Below, piece after piece: positions 17,039-26,898 of a DNA stretch of 62,381 nt; positions within the stretch are counted from its first letter, which is position 1; each line of letters starts with the position of its first letter. Source of the stretch: an uncultured Paracoccaceae bacterium (GTDB lineage: Bacteria; Pseudomonadota; Alphaproteobacteria; Rhodobacterales; Rhodobacteraceae); NCBI GenBank assembly GCA_937864535.1, contig CALMJS010000003.1, forward strand, positions 1 to 62,381, written 5' to 3'. Position numbers and translations under genes: made by a program. The notes beneath the pieces were generated by a model. That model was not told the origin of the DNA. It ran no database searches and worked only from the letters and a program-made list of their open reading frames with translations.

Positions 17039-17947
17039 ATGTTCGGTCGGACCTCTCTTTCCTCGATCCTCCTCCTTGGGATTACCCTTTGGGGAGGTCC
17101 GGCGACGATGGCCTGGGCACTGTGCGACGACTATGTGCCCGGGCCAAAACCCCAAAACGCTGACCGTGATATCGTCGGTGCCGAATTCGACACTATCCTT
17201 GAACGCGGTTGGATCGAATTTGCGGTTTATGAACAGTTTGCGCCCTACAGTTGGCTCGAAGAGGGTCAACCTAAGGGTGTGGATATCGAAATCGGTCGGA
17301 TGATCGCCGCCTCACTGGGTGTCGAGGCGCGGTTCAAGTTCGTGCAATCGGCGGAAACGCTGGAGGGCGATCTGATGAACTGGGTCTGGAAGGGCCCGGT
17401 TGTCGGCGGATCAGTCGCGAATGTCATGCTGCACGTGCCCTATGATCCCAATTTTGCTTGCCGCGTCGAACAGGTGGTCTTTACCGGGCAGGCCTACAAA
17501 GAGGGCGTCGCCATCGCCTATGATCAGGCGTTTTACGAGGATGAAGCGCCTACGCCGCCGTTTTTCCGGTTTGACCCTGTCGGGGTCGAAAATGACACGA
17601 TTGCGGACTTCTACCTGTCGAATCTGCTCGGCGTCGGCGCGGCAGCAAATATCCACCGCTATACCGACATCAGCCAGGCGGTTCAGGCCATCGACACCCA
17701 AGAGGTCCGCGCCGCGATGGGTCCGCGGGGGCAACTGGAATATTGGGCAGGCGGCGGAACCGTCGTTCATCAACCGCCACTGGTAAATTTCGCCGTCGGC
17801 GATTGGACCGTTGGCGTAGCGGTACACATGGCCTATCGTCCACTCGCATACGCCGTAGATGATGCAATCTATGCGGGACTGGAGGACGGGACCATTGCGC
17901 AAATTTTCAATGACTACGGGCTGACCTTCGTTCCACCGGAACGATAA
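17039..17947 (+). CDS. Quinoprotein-dehydrogenase-associated periplasmic binding protein (MoxJ/XoxJ-like)
   Basis: 302 residues from ATG 17039. A signal peptide (MFGRTSLSSILLLGITLWG...AWA) is followed by a type II solute-binding domain: ILERGWIEFAVYEQFAPYSW, GVDIEIGRMIAASLGVEARF in pieces, and a C-terminal IYAGLEDGTIAQIFNDYGL. MxaJ/XoxJ proteins are encoded with PQQ dehydrogenases and cytochromes; XoxJ is thought to help assemble or activate the dehydrogenase. It forms a two-gene unit with pedF, three bases apart. Confidence 0.87.
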   Translation: MFGRTSLSSILLLGITLWGGPATMAWALCDDYVPGPKPQNADRDIVGAEFDTILERGWIEFAVYEQFAPYSWLEEGQPKGVDIEIGRMIAASLGVEARFKFVQSAETLEGDLMNWVWKGPVVGGSVANVMLHVPYDPNFACRVEQVVFTGQAYKEGVAIAYDQAFYEDEAPTPPFFRFDPVGVENDTIADFYLSNLLGVGAAANIHRYTDISQAVQAIDTQEVRAAMGPRGQLEYWAGGGTVVHQPPLVNFAVGDWTVGVAVHMAYRPLAYAVDDAIYAGLEDGTIAQIFNDYGLTFVPPER

Positions 17948-17956
17948 AGTTCGCCT

Positions 17957-17969
17957 TTGGTCTTATAGG
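17957..17969 (+). promoter_or_regulatory. CTTTGGTCTTATAGG-type motif upstream of coxG
   Basis: TTTGGTCTTATAGG just after the XoxJ-like stop differs by a few bases from CTTTGGTCGTATTGG upstream of the importer gene. It is a candidate site of the same regulator, about 60 bases before coxG. Confidence 0.35.
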
Positions 17970-18019
17970 CAATTTTGCAACCTACGCAGTAGCTTGGGTG
18001 CAATCATACGGAGGAAAAC

Positions 18020-18529
18020 GTGGAACTTTCCGATTCCCGCGTCATCAAAGCCAGCCCGGACGCCGTTTGGGCGGCCATTCTGGACCCCGAAGTTCTCAAG
18101 GCCTGTATTCCGGGCTGTCAGGAGATGGCCGGGTCTGTCGAACAAGGCTTCGAGGCGACAGTTGTTCAGAAAATTGGGCCGGTAAAGGCCACCTTCAAGG
18201 GTGCGGTTCAGCTGATGGACATCGTGCCGGGTCAAAGCTGCACCATCAGCGGTGAAGGTAAAGGCGGGCCCGCTGGCTTTGCCAAGGGCGACGCCAAGAT
18301 CAAATTGACCCCCCAAGAGGGCGGCACCCTGCTGGAATACGCTGTCGAAGCGAAAATTGGCGGTAAGATTGCCCAACTGGGCAGCCGAATCATCGACGGT
18401 GTAGCCCGCAAACTGGCCGACGAATTTTTCGCCAAGTTCCAGAGTGTTGTTGAAGGCCCTGCCGAGGAAACATCCGACGAAGGCGGCGAAGCGACTGAGA
18501 AAAAAGGTTGGCTCAAGCGCATCTTCTAA
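18020..18529 (+). CDS. coxG: CoxG-like SRPBCC protein (molybdenum hydroxylase accessory)
   Basis: 169 residues of the CoxG family: MELSDSRVIKASPDAVWAAI, DPEVLKACIPGC, then GEGKGGPAGFAKGDAKI and a C-terminal acidic/lysine tail ending KKGWLKRIF. The start codon is GTG at 18020 with GGAGG-type site upstream. CoxG of carboxydotrophs is proposed to anchor CO dehydrogenase at the membrane. Here it leads the coxSLM set, 31 bases before coxS, in one operon. Confidence 0.87.
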   Translation: MELSDSRVIKASPDAVWAAILDPEVLKACIPGCQEMAGSVEQGFEATVVQKIGPVKATFKGAVQLMDIVPGQSCTISGEGKGGPAGFAKGDAKIKLTPQEGGTLLEYAVEAKIGGKIAQLGSRIIDGVARKLADEFFAKFQSVVEGPAEETSDEGGEATEKKGWLKRIF

Positions 18530-18560
18530 GCGCTAGCCAGTGTATTACAGGGAGGAAACC

Positions 18561-19046
<486 letters not shown>

Positions 19047-19076
19047 GCCGGACATAATAATCTCAGGGAGGAAGAG

Positions 19077-21440
19077 ATGCCCAAGGATCACGGTATTGGC
19101 GCCAGCCAAAAACGGCGCGAAGACGTAAGGTTCCTGACCGGCCGCGGCCAGTATACCGACGACATCAACCTGCACGGCCAGACCTACGTTTATTTCCTGC
19201 GGTCGGACGTTGCGCACGGTAAAATCAACTCGATCGACACCTCTGCCGCCGAGGCAATGGAAGGCGTCGTTCGCATTTTCACCGGTGCAGATTTCGAAGG
19301 CATCGGCGGTCTGCCCTGCGGTTGGCAGGTAACGGACCGTTTCGGCCAGCCGATGCAGGAACCCGGCCACCCCGTTCTGGCGCGTGGCAAGGTGCGTCAC
19401 GTCGGTGACCCGATTGCCGCCATCGTCGCCGAAACCAAGGAACAGGCCCGCGACGCTGCCGAGGCCATCGTTCTGGACATCGAGGAACTGCCGGCTGTCG
19501 TCGACATGAAGGCCGCATTGGCCGAAGGTGCCGCCAAGGTGCATGACGAACTGTCATCGAACCTGTGCTACGACTGGGGCTTTGTCGAAGACAACAAGGC
19601 CGCCGTCGATGAGGCGATCAAGAACGCCGCCCACGTCACGACGCTGGAACTGGTAAACAACCGCCTGATCGCGAACCCGATGGAACCGCGCGTGGCTGTT
19701 GGCGATTACAACTTTGCCAACGATGAATCGACCCTCTACACCACCTCGCAAAACCCGCACGTGATCCGTCTGCTGATGGGCGCGTTCGTTCTGGGCATTC
19801 CGGAACACAAACTGCGCGTCGTGGCCCCCGACGTTGGCGGCGGTTTCGGCACCAAGATTTTCCACTACGCCGAAGAAGCATTTGTCACCTTTGCCGCGCG
19901 CCAGATCAAGCGTCCGGTCAAGTGGACCTCGACCCGCTCCGAAGCCTTTATGTCGGACGCTCATGGCCGCGATCACGTGACCAAGATCGAACTGGCGCTG
20001 GATGCGGACAACAACTTCACCGCGCTGCGCTGCGAAACCTATGCAAACATGGGCGCCTACCTGTCCACCTTTGCGCCGTCGGTTCCGACATGGCTGCACG
20101 GCACGCTGTTGGCAGGCAACTACCGCACGCCGCTGATCTATACCAACGTTAAGGCCGTGTTCACCAACACCGTGCCGGTTGACGCCTATCGCGGCGCTGG
20201 CCGTCCCGAGGCGACCTTCCAGATCGAACGTGTGGTGGATAAGGCTGCCCGTGAACTGGGCGTTGACCCGATCCAACTGCGCCGTCAGAACTTTATCACC
20301 CAATTCCCCTATTCGACCCCGGTTGCCGTACAGTACGACACCGGCGATTATGTTGCGACGATGGACAAGCTGGAAGAGATCATGGATATGTCCGGTTTCG
20401 CCGCCCGCCGCAAAGAGTCCGAGGCCAAGGGTAAATGGCGTGGTCTGGGTGTGAACTGCTACATCGAGGCGTGCGGTATTGCGCCGTCGAACCTCGTCGG
20501 TCAACTCGGCGCGCGTGCCGGTCTCTATGACGCCGCCACCGTCCGCGTGAACGCCACCGGATCGATCAGCGTCATGGTCGGGGCGCATAGCCACGGTCAG
20601 GGCCACGAAACGACCTTCCCGCAGGTGATCGCCGAGATGATCGGGATCGACGAAAGCCAGATCGACATCGTCCACGGCGATTCGTCCAAGATCCCGTTCG
20701 GGATGGGCACCTACGGGTCGCGTTCGCTGGCGGTGTGTGGTTCCGCCATGGTTCGCGCCACCGAAAAGGTGATCCGCAAGGCCAAGAAGATCGCCGCCCA
20801 CCTGCTTGAAGCGTCCGAGGCCGATATCGAACTGAAGAACGGCAAGTTCTCGGTTGCGGGCACGGATAAATCGGTGGATTGGGCTGGTGTGACGCTGGCC
20901 GCCTATGTGCCGCACAACTACCCGCTCGAGGATATCGAACCGGGTCTCGAGGAAACCGCCTTCTACGATCCGTCGAACTTTACCTACCCGTCGGGCGCCT
21001 ATGCCTGCGAAGTCGAAGTCGATCCGGAAACCGGCAAGGTTCAGATTCTCAAGTTTGCGGCTGCCGATGACTTTGGCAACGTGGTGAACCCGATGATCGT
21101 CGAAGGTCAGGTTCATGGCGGGATCGCACAGGGTATTGGTCAGGCCATGCTCGAAGCGGCGATCTACGATGAAAACGGTCAGCTGCAATCGGCGTCCTAT
21201 ATGGACTACGCGATGCCGCGTGCGGATGACGTACCGTTCTACATCGTCGATCATTCCTGCGCGACGCCCTGCACCCATAACCCGCTCGGGGTTAAGGGCT
21301 GCGGCGAGGCTGGTGCCATCGGTTCCCCGCCTGCTGTTGTGAACGCTGTCATCGACGCGCTTGCCTCTGGTGGCAAGAACGTTGGCCACATCAACATGCC
21401 CCTGACGCCCCACCGCGTCTGGAAGGCCATCAACAGCTAA
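19077..21440 (+). CDS. coxL: Molybdenum hydroxylase large subunit, form II CoxL-like
   Basis: 787 residues of the xanthine-oxidase family, carrying the molybdopterin-cytosine-dinucleotide cofactor. N-terminal [30 protein letters not shown], in pieces, is typical. The active-site loop reads AYRGAGR (residues 370-376), which marks form II proteins, not the AYxCSFR of true form I CO dehydrogenases that bears the copper-binding cysteine. The C-terminal [20 protein letters not shown] contains the catalytic glutamate. GGGAGGAAGAG precedes the ATG. CO oxidation is therefore doubtful; an aldehyde or other small carbonyl is a reasonable alternative, given the adjoining alcohol dehydrogenase. Confidence 0.93.
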   Translation: MPKDHGIGASQKRREDVRFLTGRGQYTDDINLHGQTYVYFLRSDVAHGKINSIDTSAAEAMEGVVRIFTGADFEGIGGLPCGWQVTDRFGQPMQEPGHPVLARGKVRHVGDPIAAIVAETKEQARDAAEAIVLDIEELPAVVDMKAALAEGAAKVHDELSSNLCYDWGFVEDNKAAVDEAIKNAAHVTTLELVNNRLIANPMEPRVAVGDYNFANDESTLYTTSQNPHVIRLLMGAFVLGIPEHKLRVVAPDVGGGFGTKIFHYAEEAFVTFAARQIKRPVKWTSTRSEAFMSDAHGRDHVTKIELALDADNNFTALRCETYANMGAYLSTFAPSVPTWLHGTLLAGNYRTPLIYTNVKAVFTNTVPVDAYRGAGRPEATFQIERVVDKAARELGVDPIQLRRQNFITQFPYSTPVAVQYDTGDYVATMDKLEEIMDMSGFAARRKESEAKGKWRGLGVNCYIEACGIAPSNLVGQLGARAGLYDAATVRVNATGSISVMVGAHSHGQGHETTFPQVIAEMIGIDESQIDIVHGDSSKIPFGMGTYGSRSLAVCGSAMVRATEKVIRKAKKIAAHLLEASEADIELKNGKFSVAGTDKSVDWAGVTLAAYVPHNYPLEDIEPGLEETAFYDPSNFTYPSGAYACEVEVDPETGKVQILKFAAADDFGNVVNPMIVEGQVHGGIAQGIGQAMLEAAIYDENGQLQSASYMDYAMPRADDVPFYIVDHSCATPCTHNPLGVKGCGEAGAIGSPPAVVNAVIDALASGGKNVGHINMPLTPHRVWKAINS

Positions 21441-21491
21441 AGGACGGCGTCCCCGGTCAGCCGGGGACAGCCCCCCACAGAGGAGGAAAAC

Positions 21492-22280
21492 ATGTACGCA
21501 TTTGACGTAACCCGTCCGAAAACCGTGGCCGAAGCTGTCGAAGCGCTAGGCGCCGAAGAGGCGCAGGCGCTGGGCGGCGGCCAGACCCTGATCCCGACGC
21601 TGAAACAGCGTCTGGCATCCCCGTCCGTGCTGGTGAGCCTCGCCAGCATCGACGAGATCAAGGGTGTCTGCGCCGATGGTGACACGCTGACCATTGGCGG
21701 TGGCACCACCCACGCCACCGTTGCCCAAGAGGCCGCAGCGACCTATCCGGCACTGGCTGCTCTGGCCGCCAACATCGGTGATCCGGCTGTCCGCAACCGT
21801 GGCACCATTGGCGGTTCGCTGGCCAACAATGACCCTTCGGCCTGCTATCCGTCGGCTGCTCTGGCGTCGAACGCGACGATCGTGACCAACACCCGCGAAA
21901 TCGCTGCCGACGACTATTTCCAGGGTCTGTTCACCACGGCACTGGAACCCGGCGAGATCATCACCGGCGTTAAATTCCCGGTGCCGCAGGCAGCAAACTA
22001 TCAAAAGTTCGTCCAGCCCGCGTCGCGCTTTAGCTTGGTCGGTGTGTTTGTTGCCAAATACGCAGACGGCGTGCGCGTGGCGGTCACTGGCGCCTCCGAA
22101 GGCGGTGTGTTCCGCTGGACCGAGGCCGAAGCGGCGCTGTCCGCGGACTTTAGCCCGGCGGCTCTTGATGGTCTGACCGCTTCGGCTGATGGCCTGATCA
22201 ACGACCTGCACGGTGACGCGGAATACCGCGCCCATCTGATCAAGGTCATGACCAAGCGCGCCGTGGCTGCGGCGAACTAA
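21492..22280 (+). CDS. coxM: Molybdenum hydroxylase medium (FAD) subunit, CoxM-like
   Basis: 262 residues of the FAD-binding CoxM family. FAD-binding motifs are LGGGQTLIPTLK (about 32-43) and TIGGSLANNDPSACYP (about 111-126). AGGAGGAAAAC precedes the ATG. It is the electron exit of the heterotrimer with CoxS and CoxL. A strong hairpin ends the operon immediately downstream. Confidence 0.93.
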   Translation: MYAFDVTRPKTVAEAVEALGAEEAQALGGGQTLIPTLKQRLASPSVLVSLASIDEIKGVCADGDTLTIGGGTTHATVAQEAAATYPALAALAANIGDPAVRNRGTIGGSLANNDPSACYPSAALASNATIVTNTREIAADDYFQGLFTTALEPGEIITGVKFPVPQAANYQKFVQPASRFSLVGVFVAKYADGVRVAVTGASEGGVFRWTEAEAALSADFSPAALDGLTASADGLINDLHGDAEYRAHLIKVMTKRAVAAAN

Positions 22281-22296
22281 GCGATCGAAACAAGCG

Positions 22297-22326
22297 AAAA
22301 GGCCCCCGGTTTCGGGGGCCTTTTTG
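22297..22326 (+). terminator. Terminator after coxM
   Basis: AAAAGGCCCCCG pairs with CGGGGGCCTTTTT around a short loop; a classic hairpin with T-tract. It is nearly symmetrical and could also serve the convergent ApbE gene, whose stop is at 22332. Confidence 0.88.
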
Positions 22327-22331
22327 TATTT

Positions 22332-23216
22332 TCAGAGTGTTGTGAGATTTCCCTGAGGATCGATGAGGCGGACAGATACAGGTTGGCCAAATCTGTTAAC
22401 GATCTCTTGGCACGTGATCGGCGCCGCGTGGCAGAGCGCCGTTGACAGCCCGTCTGCCAAAGCGGCAGAGGCCGCCGTCACGGCGACAGTTGACCAATAG
22501 GGTGCCGCGATGCGCCCTGTCGGATCAACGATGTGGGTCGATCCATCGGCTAGCTGCATTGCCGCTGGACTTGAGGTCGCAACCGCGCGGTCAGTCAGCG
22601 TGATCTGCCCGATCTGGCCCAGAACAGGGTCCTCGATGCCCAGCCTCCATGGCCCTGACAGTCCCCGATATTCGCCGATGTTGACCAGAGCATGTGTCAG
22701 GCCGTGCTGTCGCAGAACCTCTGTTACCCGGTCGGTGATATAGCCCTGTGCGATGCCGTTCAGGGTCAGCGCCTGACCGGTGCCGAGTCTGATTTCCCGA
22801 TCCGACATCGTGACGCGGTCGAACCCGACAAGGGCCAGAGCGGCCTCGATAGAGGTTCCGTTGGCATGGGCCTGCCAGAGCGGCTGAACCGTAGGGTCGA
22901 ATAAACCGTCTGTTGCAGAATGAATTTCTGCACACAGGCGCAGCAAGTCGATCATTTCGGGCCTAGGGCTGCTGATCGACCCATTCGCATTGAGGCGCGA
23001 CAGATCGGACCGCGGGTCATAGAGGCTAAAGACCGCCTCGAGCCGCTCAATCTCTTGCCATGCGGCTAGACGCGCGGGGCCTGTCACCTCGGCCGCGCCA
23101 GAGAGCGTCATCGCCACATCAGCACCCAGTGCGTAGCGGCGATCGACGCTTTGGGCGGCGCTGGGCATCAGGCTGGTAGCCGCGAATATTTGCAGCGCGC
23201 GACGGCGGGTGATCAT
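22332..23216 (-). CDS. apbE: FAD:protein FMN transferase (ApbE/NosX family)
   Basis: 294 residues from ATG 23216 with an N-terminal twin-arginine-like MITRRRALQIFAATSLMPSAA export signal. ApbE motifs: GADVAMTLSGAAE, LYDPRSDLSRLNANG, then ALTLNGIAQGYITDRVTE and LVNIGEYRGLSG. ApbE attaches FMN covalently to a threonine of partner proteins in the periplasm. Its ATG overlaps the stop of the NosR-like gene (ATGA), so the FMN-binding NosR-like protein is its probable substrate, as NosX serves NosR. A longer frame to 23258 would overlap the partner further and is not preferred. Confidence 0.92.
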   Translation of the reverse strand: MITRRRALQIFAATSLMPSAAQSVDRRYALGADVAMTLSGAAEVTGPARLAAWQEIERLEAVFSLYDPRSDLSRLNANGSISSPRPEMIDLLRLCAEIHSATDGLFDPTVQPLWQAHANGTSIEAALALVGFDRVTMSDREIRLGTGQALTLNGIAQGYITDRVTEVLRQHGLTHALVNIGEYRGLSGPWRLGIEDPVLGQIGQITLTDRAVATSSPAAMQLADGSTHIVDPTGRIAAPYWSTVAVTAASAALADGLSTALCHAAPITCQEIVNRFGQPVSVRLIDPQGNLTTL

Positions 23217-25273
23217 AGGCGGAGGCCTTTCTTGTCCTGAAGGATCAGCGGAACACATTGTTTGCGGTCTTCATGGATTTGCACGCAGTCCATGCAGGCA
23301 AAACATTCCGAATAATCGATTGCCCCTTTGGCTTTGATGGCGCCGTAGTTGCAGCGAACCTTGCACAATTGGCAGGGTGATCCGCATTCGACGCGGCGTT
23401 CGATCCAGCCGCGCCCGCGCAGCAGGCCCCCAATTGCCATGAATGCGCCCAAGGGGCAGACATAGCGGCAGTATCCTTTGTACAGGACAGCGCTAAGAAC
23501 AATCCAGAACACCGCATAGGCACCATAGTACCATTTTCGCACAAAAAACACAGAAATTGCGGTCTTGAACGGTTCGACCTCCGATGCGGTGACACTATAG
23601 TCGGGCGCGAAAATTGCGGTGCCGATCAGACCAAAGAGGACCAGATACTTCACGGCTTTGAGCCGACGGTCCCAGCGGTCAGAAACCCTGACCTGCGGCA
23701 GCCGTAGCAATCGGCCGGCATGATGGGCGAACTCTTGTATCGCGCCAAACGGACAGAGCCAGCCGCAGAACAGGCCGCGACCCCAGAAGACAAATCCGAC
23801 GACAGCGGCGCCCCAGATCAACAGTGAAAACGGGTCGTAGAGCAGGAAGTCCAGCGCCTGACCGGCGACAAGTGCCTGAATCACGCCGGTGACAGTGACG
23901 ATGGACAATTGCCCCTGTCCCCACCAGCCGACAAAGCCCAAGACGATCGCCAAAACGCCAAGCCGGATCGGCAGCAGGCGACCGCGCACCGATAACCAGC
24001 GCATTGCGGGGCCAGTGAGCAGGAGGATTGCTGCGACCAACACCCCGCCGAGGATCAAATCCATCTGGCGGTTTCGCAGCGCTTCCCTGAGCGGTGACGT
24101 TTGGATCGGTTCGCCGCTGGCGGTGACAAAGAACCGTGGGGCGGCTGTGTAGGGGGCATCCAGCGTCACCTTGCCGATTTCCGGTTGGAACATCCCGCGT
24201 TCGCGTACCGCATCGATGTGCAGCATCCAGTCGCGGGACGGATCAAAGCCCATCCGCCGGTCGGTCCTTAAAATCATGGCGGTGCCGTCCGGACCGCCCG
24301 AAGTCAGATCGACGGTGATATCCGCGTCCCGTAGCGCCACCGGTAGTCCATCCTGCGTGGCGCTGATCCAGTCCGGCGCGGTGTTGCGCACAAAATCTGG
24401 GCCGACCAGCCCGTGACGTCCTGCCTCGATCAGCAGGATAAACTCGGACGATGGAACCAGCCTGCCCAAGGTGTCCAACTGCCGCAGGGTTTCTGCCCCT
24501 AGCGCGGCCTTCGCAATAGACGGTGGCCCGATGTCCAGCATCCACAGGTCCAGATAGGGCGCCTCTGGATCGTCCAATGCCTCGCGATCGGCAGCCGCGA
24601 ACCGGGTTGCGGCAAAGGCCTGTTCGACCTCTCCATTACTGACGACGACCCGCTGCGCCAGACCAGAGGCGATCAGCGCGGGCCAATCCAGGTCTTCGTG
24701 ATAGGCGGCATTGGGCGTGGCGGGCGGCGCGGCGGCGATGCCCTGCATTTTCTCCTGCGCGACGGCCCGCGTTGCGGCAAGGATCGACTCGTGGGCGATC
24801 CTGACGCTGGCGGTGGCCTTGGTCACGCCATCCAGATAGACCAGCGCGCTACCATCGCTGGCCCCGCCATAGGGCGTTCCCACAACGATCGGCTGAGAGA
24901 TCGACAGGCCGCGATATTGCTCCAGAAACCCGCGCAAGGGGGCCTCGCCCAGACCGGACACAAAGATCGGTTCCCGATGATGGATCAGCCGGACGTCGAT
25001 AAACCGGCCTTCCAGATCCAGCGCCACAAACAGGTTGATCGGCTCGCCGGCAAAGCCGGGAATGGGAGCAAGCGTGCCGGTTTCGAACAGATAGCCCGCC
25101 AGAGAGCCGCCAGAATTTAGCAGCTCCCAAACCCCTTTGTCATTCACTGGTTCCCCGACGTCCATCGGTGCGGTGACAAAGGTCCGCAGGTCGTCCCGCG
25201 ACAACAGATCGGCCCTTGCCATCAGGGGCAGGGCAACGACAGTGATGCAAATGAAAATAAGGGTGCGCAGCAT
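23213..25273 (-). CDS. NosR/NirI-like FMN-binding iron-sulfur membrane protein
   Basis: 686 residues with signal segment MLRTLIFICITVVALPLMARA, a periplasmic FMN-binding domain (~75-175; flavinylation-type DGVTKATAS), a second periplasmic domain (~200-400), then about five to six membrane helices (~405-625). Two membrane-proximal motifs are CGWLCPFG (~508) and CRYVCPLGAF (~608), and a cytoplasmic ferredoxin-type end has CGSPCQLCKVRC and CFACMDC. This is the NosR/NirI layout, which moves electrons across the membrane. nosZ and the rest of the nos operon are absent; the only partner is ApbE. A GGTCGTAT motif lies 35 bases upstream of its start, linking it to the PQQ locus. Confidence 0.88.
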   Translation of the reverse strand: MLRTLIFICITVVALPLMARADLLSRDDLRTFVTAPMDVGEPVNDKGVWELLNSGGSLAGYLFETGTLAPIPGFAGEPINLFVALDLEGRFIDVRLIHHREPIFVSGLGEAPLRGFLEQYRGLSISQPIVVGTPYGGASDGSALVYLDGVTKATASVRIAHESILAATRAVAQEKMQGIAAAPPATPNAAYHEDLDWPALIASGLAQRVVVSNGEVEQAFAATRFAAADREALDDPEAPYLDLWMLDIGPPSIAKAALGAETLRQLDTLGRLVPSSEFILLIEAGRHGLVGPDFVRNTAPDWISATQDGLPVALRDADITVDLTSGGPDGTAMILRTDRRMGFDPSRDWMLHIDAVRERGMFQPEIGKVTLDAPYTAAPRFFVTASGEPIQTSPLREALRNRQMDLILGGVLVAAILLLTGPAMRWLSVRGRLLPIRLGVLAIVLGFVGWWGQGQLSIVTVTGVIQALVAGQALDFLLYDPFSLLIWGAAVVGFVFWGRGLFCGWLCPFGAIQEFAHHAGRLLRLPQVRVSDRWDRRLKAVKYLVLFGLIGTAIFAPDYSVTASEVEPFKTAISVFFVRKWYYGAYAVFWIVLSAVLYKGYCRYVCPLGAFMAIGGLLRGRGWIERRVECGSPCQLCKVRCNYGAIKAKGAIDYSECFACMDCVQIHEDRKQCVPLILQDKKGLRL

Positions 25274-25303
25274 GGCCAGAGCCTAGGCTCGCGCCAAAAA
25301 TTC

Positions 25304-25318
25304 ACCATACGACCAAAG
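25304..25318 (-). promoter_or_regulatory. CTTTGGTCGTATGG motif upstream of the NosR-like gene
   Basis: On the minus strand this reads CTTTGGTCGTATGG, matching CTTTGGTCGTATTGG at 10179-10193 in 13 of the first 14 positions allowing one change. It lies between the divergent NosR-like and permease genes. Confidence 0.45.
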
Positions 25319-25384
25319 TCCAAACGCCCGCAGCGGACATTGACTTGTGTGACTTGGACCGGAATCTAGCGAGAGGAGGACCCC

Positions 25385-26173
25385 ATGGCAGCTAGATATC
25401 GCGAACCGAGTTCCGCAAAACGGGCGATGGTCCTGTGCCTGTCATTGGTCGGGATGGTCGCGCTTTGGTGGGCGGCGAGTTGGATCTACGCCACGCCAAG
25501 GATATTTCCCGATCCGGCGCGGGTCGCAGGGGCGATGTGGTCCGAAATTCAGTCGGGCAAATTGCCCAGACATCTTTGGGCGACGCTGTGGCGGGTGATC
25601 GCGGCCTTTGGGATCGCGATGGTTCTAGGCAGCGTGATCGGCGTCCTGCTGGGGCTGTGGCCCCGCCTCAATCGTTGGGTCGATGCGTGGATCGTGATGG
25701 CGCTGAAACTGCCGGCGTTGGTGGTCATCGTCCTGTGTTATCTGTGGTTCGGTCTGAATGATCTGTCGGCCATTGTCGCAGTGTCGTTCAACAAAACCGC
25801 CCTCGTCGTGGTTACGATGCGCGAAGGGGCGCGGTCGCTGGATCACAAGGTCAGTGAAATGGCGCAGGTGTTTGGCATGTCACGCTGGTCGCGGCTGCGA
25901 CATGTGATCGTGCCGCAGCTTGCGCCTTTCGTGGCGGCCAGCGCCAGAAACGGGTTGGCGATCATCTGGAAACTGGTTCTGGTGGTCGAGTTCATGGGCC
26001 GCAGTAACGGGATCGGATTTCAGATCCACCTTTATTTCCAGATGTTCGACGTGACCAAGGTGATGGCCTATTCCGGCAGCTTTATCATTGTGATGCTGGT
26101 CATCGAATACGGGCTGATCCAGCCGATCGAGCAGCGGGCCCAGAAATGGCGTTTGCAGAAATCATCAAAATAG
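25385..26173 (+). CDS. ABC transporter permease (SsuC/TauC-like)
   Basis: 262 residues with about six membrane helices and the permease EAA-type loop (EMAQVFGMSRWSRLRHVIVPQLAPF in pieces, ending in a conserved G). GAGAGGAGG lies before the ATG. It is of the nitrate/sulfonate/taurine class, the same class as the binding protein at 10241 and ATPase at 11216, and no other subunits lie beside it. It is divergent from the NosR-like gene. The link to the distant subunits is inferred from class and from the shared upstream motif. Confidence 0.88.
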   Translation: MAARYREPSSAKRAMVLCLSLVGMVALWWAASWIYATPRIFPDPARVAGAMWSEIQSGKLPRHLWATLWRVIAAFGIAMVLGSVIGVLLGLWPRLNRWVDAWIVMALKLPALVVIVLCYLWFGLNDLSAIVAVSFNKTALVVVTMREGARSLDHKVSEMAQVFGMSRWSRLRHVIVPQLAPFVAASARNGLAIIWKLVLVVEFMGRSNGIGFQIHLYFQMFDVTKVMAYSGSFIIVMLVIEYGLIQPIEQRAQKWRLQKSSK

Positions 26174-26299
26174 AACTTAAAAATGCGCAATACGACATAG
26201 GTATATCAATCTTAGGTACAATTTCCCGCGTTGTTTGCCCCTCTAGAGTGTCGGTGTTCCCCCGGGGAGAGGGGACATCAACAAGGGAAGGAAAAACAC

Positions 26300-26797
26300 A
26301 TGTCTCTGATTAACGCTTTGGCGATTTCGATTGGTCTGCTGGCTGCTGTGGCGACTTGGGTCTGTCTCGGCAACGGCTTTGGGCTTCAGGTCTGGGCGCT
26401 GTTTATCGGTTGGGGTGCTTATTATCACACCGGCGGGCAGCCTGCCTCGCTGGGGAAAAATGCGATTAACCATGCTTGGGGCGTCGTGGTTGCCGCGGTG
26501 ACCCTGTTCCTCGTCGGCAGCGTTGCCGGTTCGGTCATCGTCACCTCTGTGATCGTCGGTGTGTCGGTTGTCGTTCTGGTGCTGGGCGCACATATTCCCG
26601 CACTCGCCACGATTCCGGCAGCGGTCTATGGCTATGCCTCTACGGCGGCGGGCACCCTGCTGACAGGCGTTGCGCTGACGGATACTGCCGCGCTGGGCAA
26701 GGCGGCCGTGATGATCCTGATCTCGCTAGTGCTGGGCAACCTGTTTGGCTTGGTTTCCGAAAAACTTGCCGGTGGTCTGACCAAAAAGGCGGCATAA
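26300..26797 (+). CDS. DUF1097-family membrane protein
   Basis: 165 residues with four to five membrane helices (LINALAISIGLLAAVATWVCL; VVVAAVTLFLVGSVAGSVIV; ALATIPAAVYGYAS; MILISLVLGNLFGL). The residues GWGAYYHTGG between helices one and two are the conserved DUF1097 segment. GGGAAGGAA precedes the ATG. The family is thought to be transport-related, but no substrate is established. The upstream ~125 bases are AT-rich and contain TACGACATAGG at 26191-26201, similar to the locus motif. Confidence 0.82.
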   Translation: MSLINALAISIGLLAAVATWVCLGNGFGLQVWALFIGWGAYYHTGGQPASLGKNAINHAWGVVVAAVTLFLVGSVAGSVIVTSVIVGVSVVVLVLGAHIPALATIPAAVYGYASTAAGTLLTGVALTDTAALGKAAVMILISLVLGNLFGLVSEKLAGGLTKKAA

Positions 26798-26827
26798 TCC
26801 ACTCGGGCGGCGGGTCGTTTGCCTGCC

Positions 26828-26851
26828 GCCTGTCAGACATGTCTGACAGGC
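26828..26851. repeat. 24-bp perfect palindrome
   Basis: The arms GCCTGTCAGACA and TGTCTGACAGGC are exact inverted complements with no loop. It lies 31 bases after the DUF1097 stop and 48 before the EamA gene. Followed by TGGTGTTTTCTG, it has only a weak T-run. It may be a terminator or an operator; which one is undecided. Confidence 0.7.
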
Positions 26852-26898
26852 ATGGTGTTTTCTGAATGGCGGACTTAGGGTGCGCCGCAGGGGGTCCC

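Noticed and set aside
19554-21413. 619-codon minus-strand frame opposite coxL
   Set aside because: Shadow of a highly biased gene; residues are His/Arg/Val-rich without any motif.
23213-25273. Denitrification (nos) operon
   Set aside because: Only a NosR-like gene and apbE are present; nosZ and the other nos genes are absent from the window.
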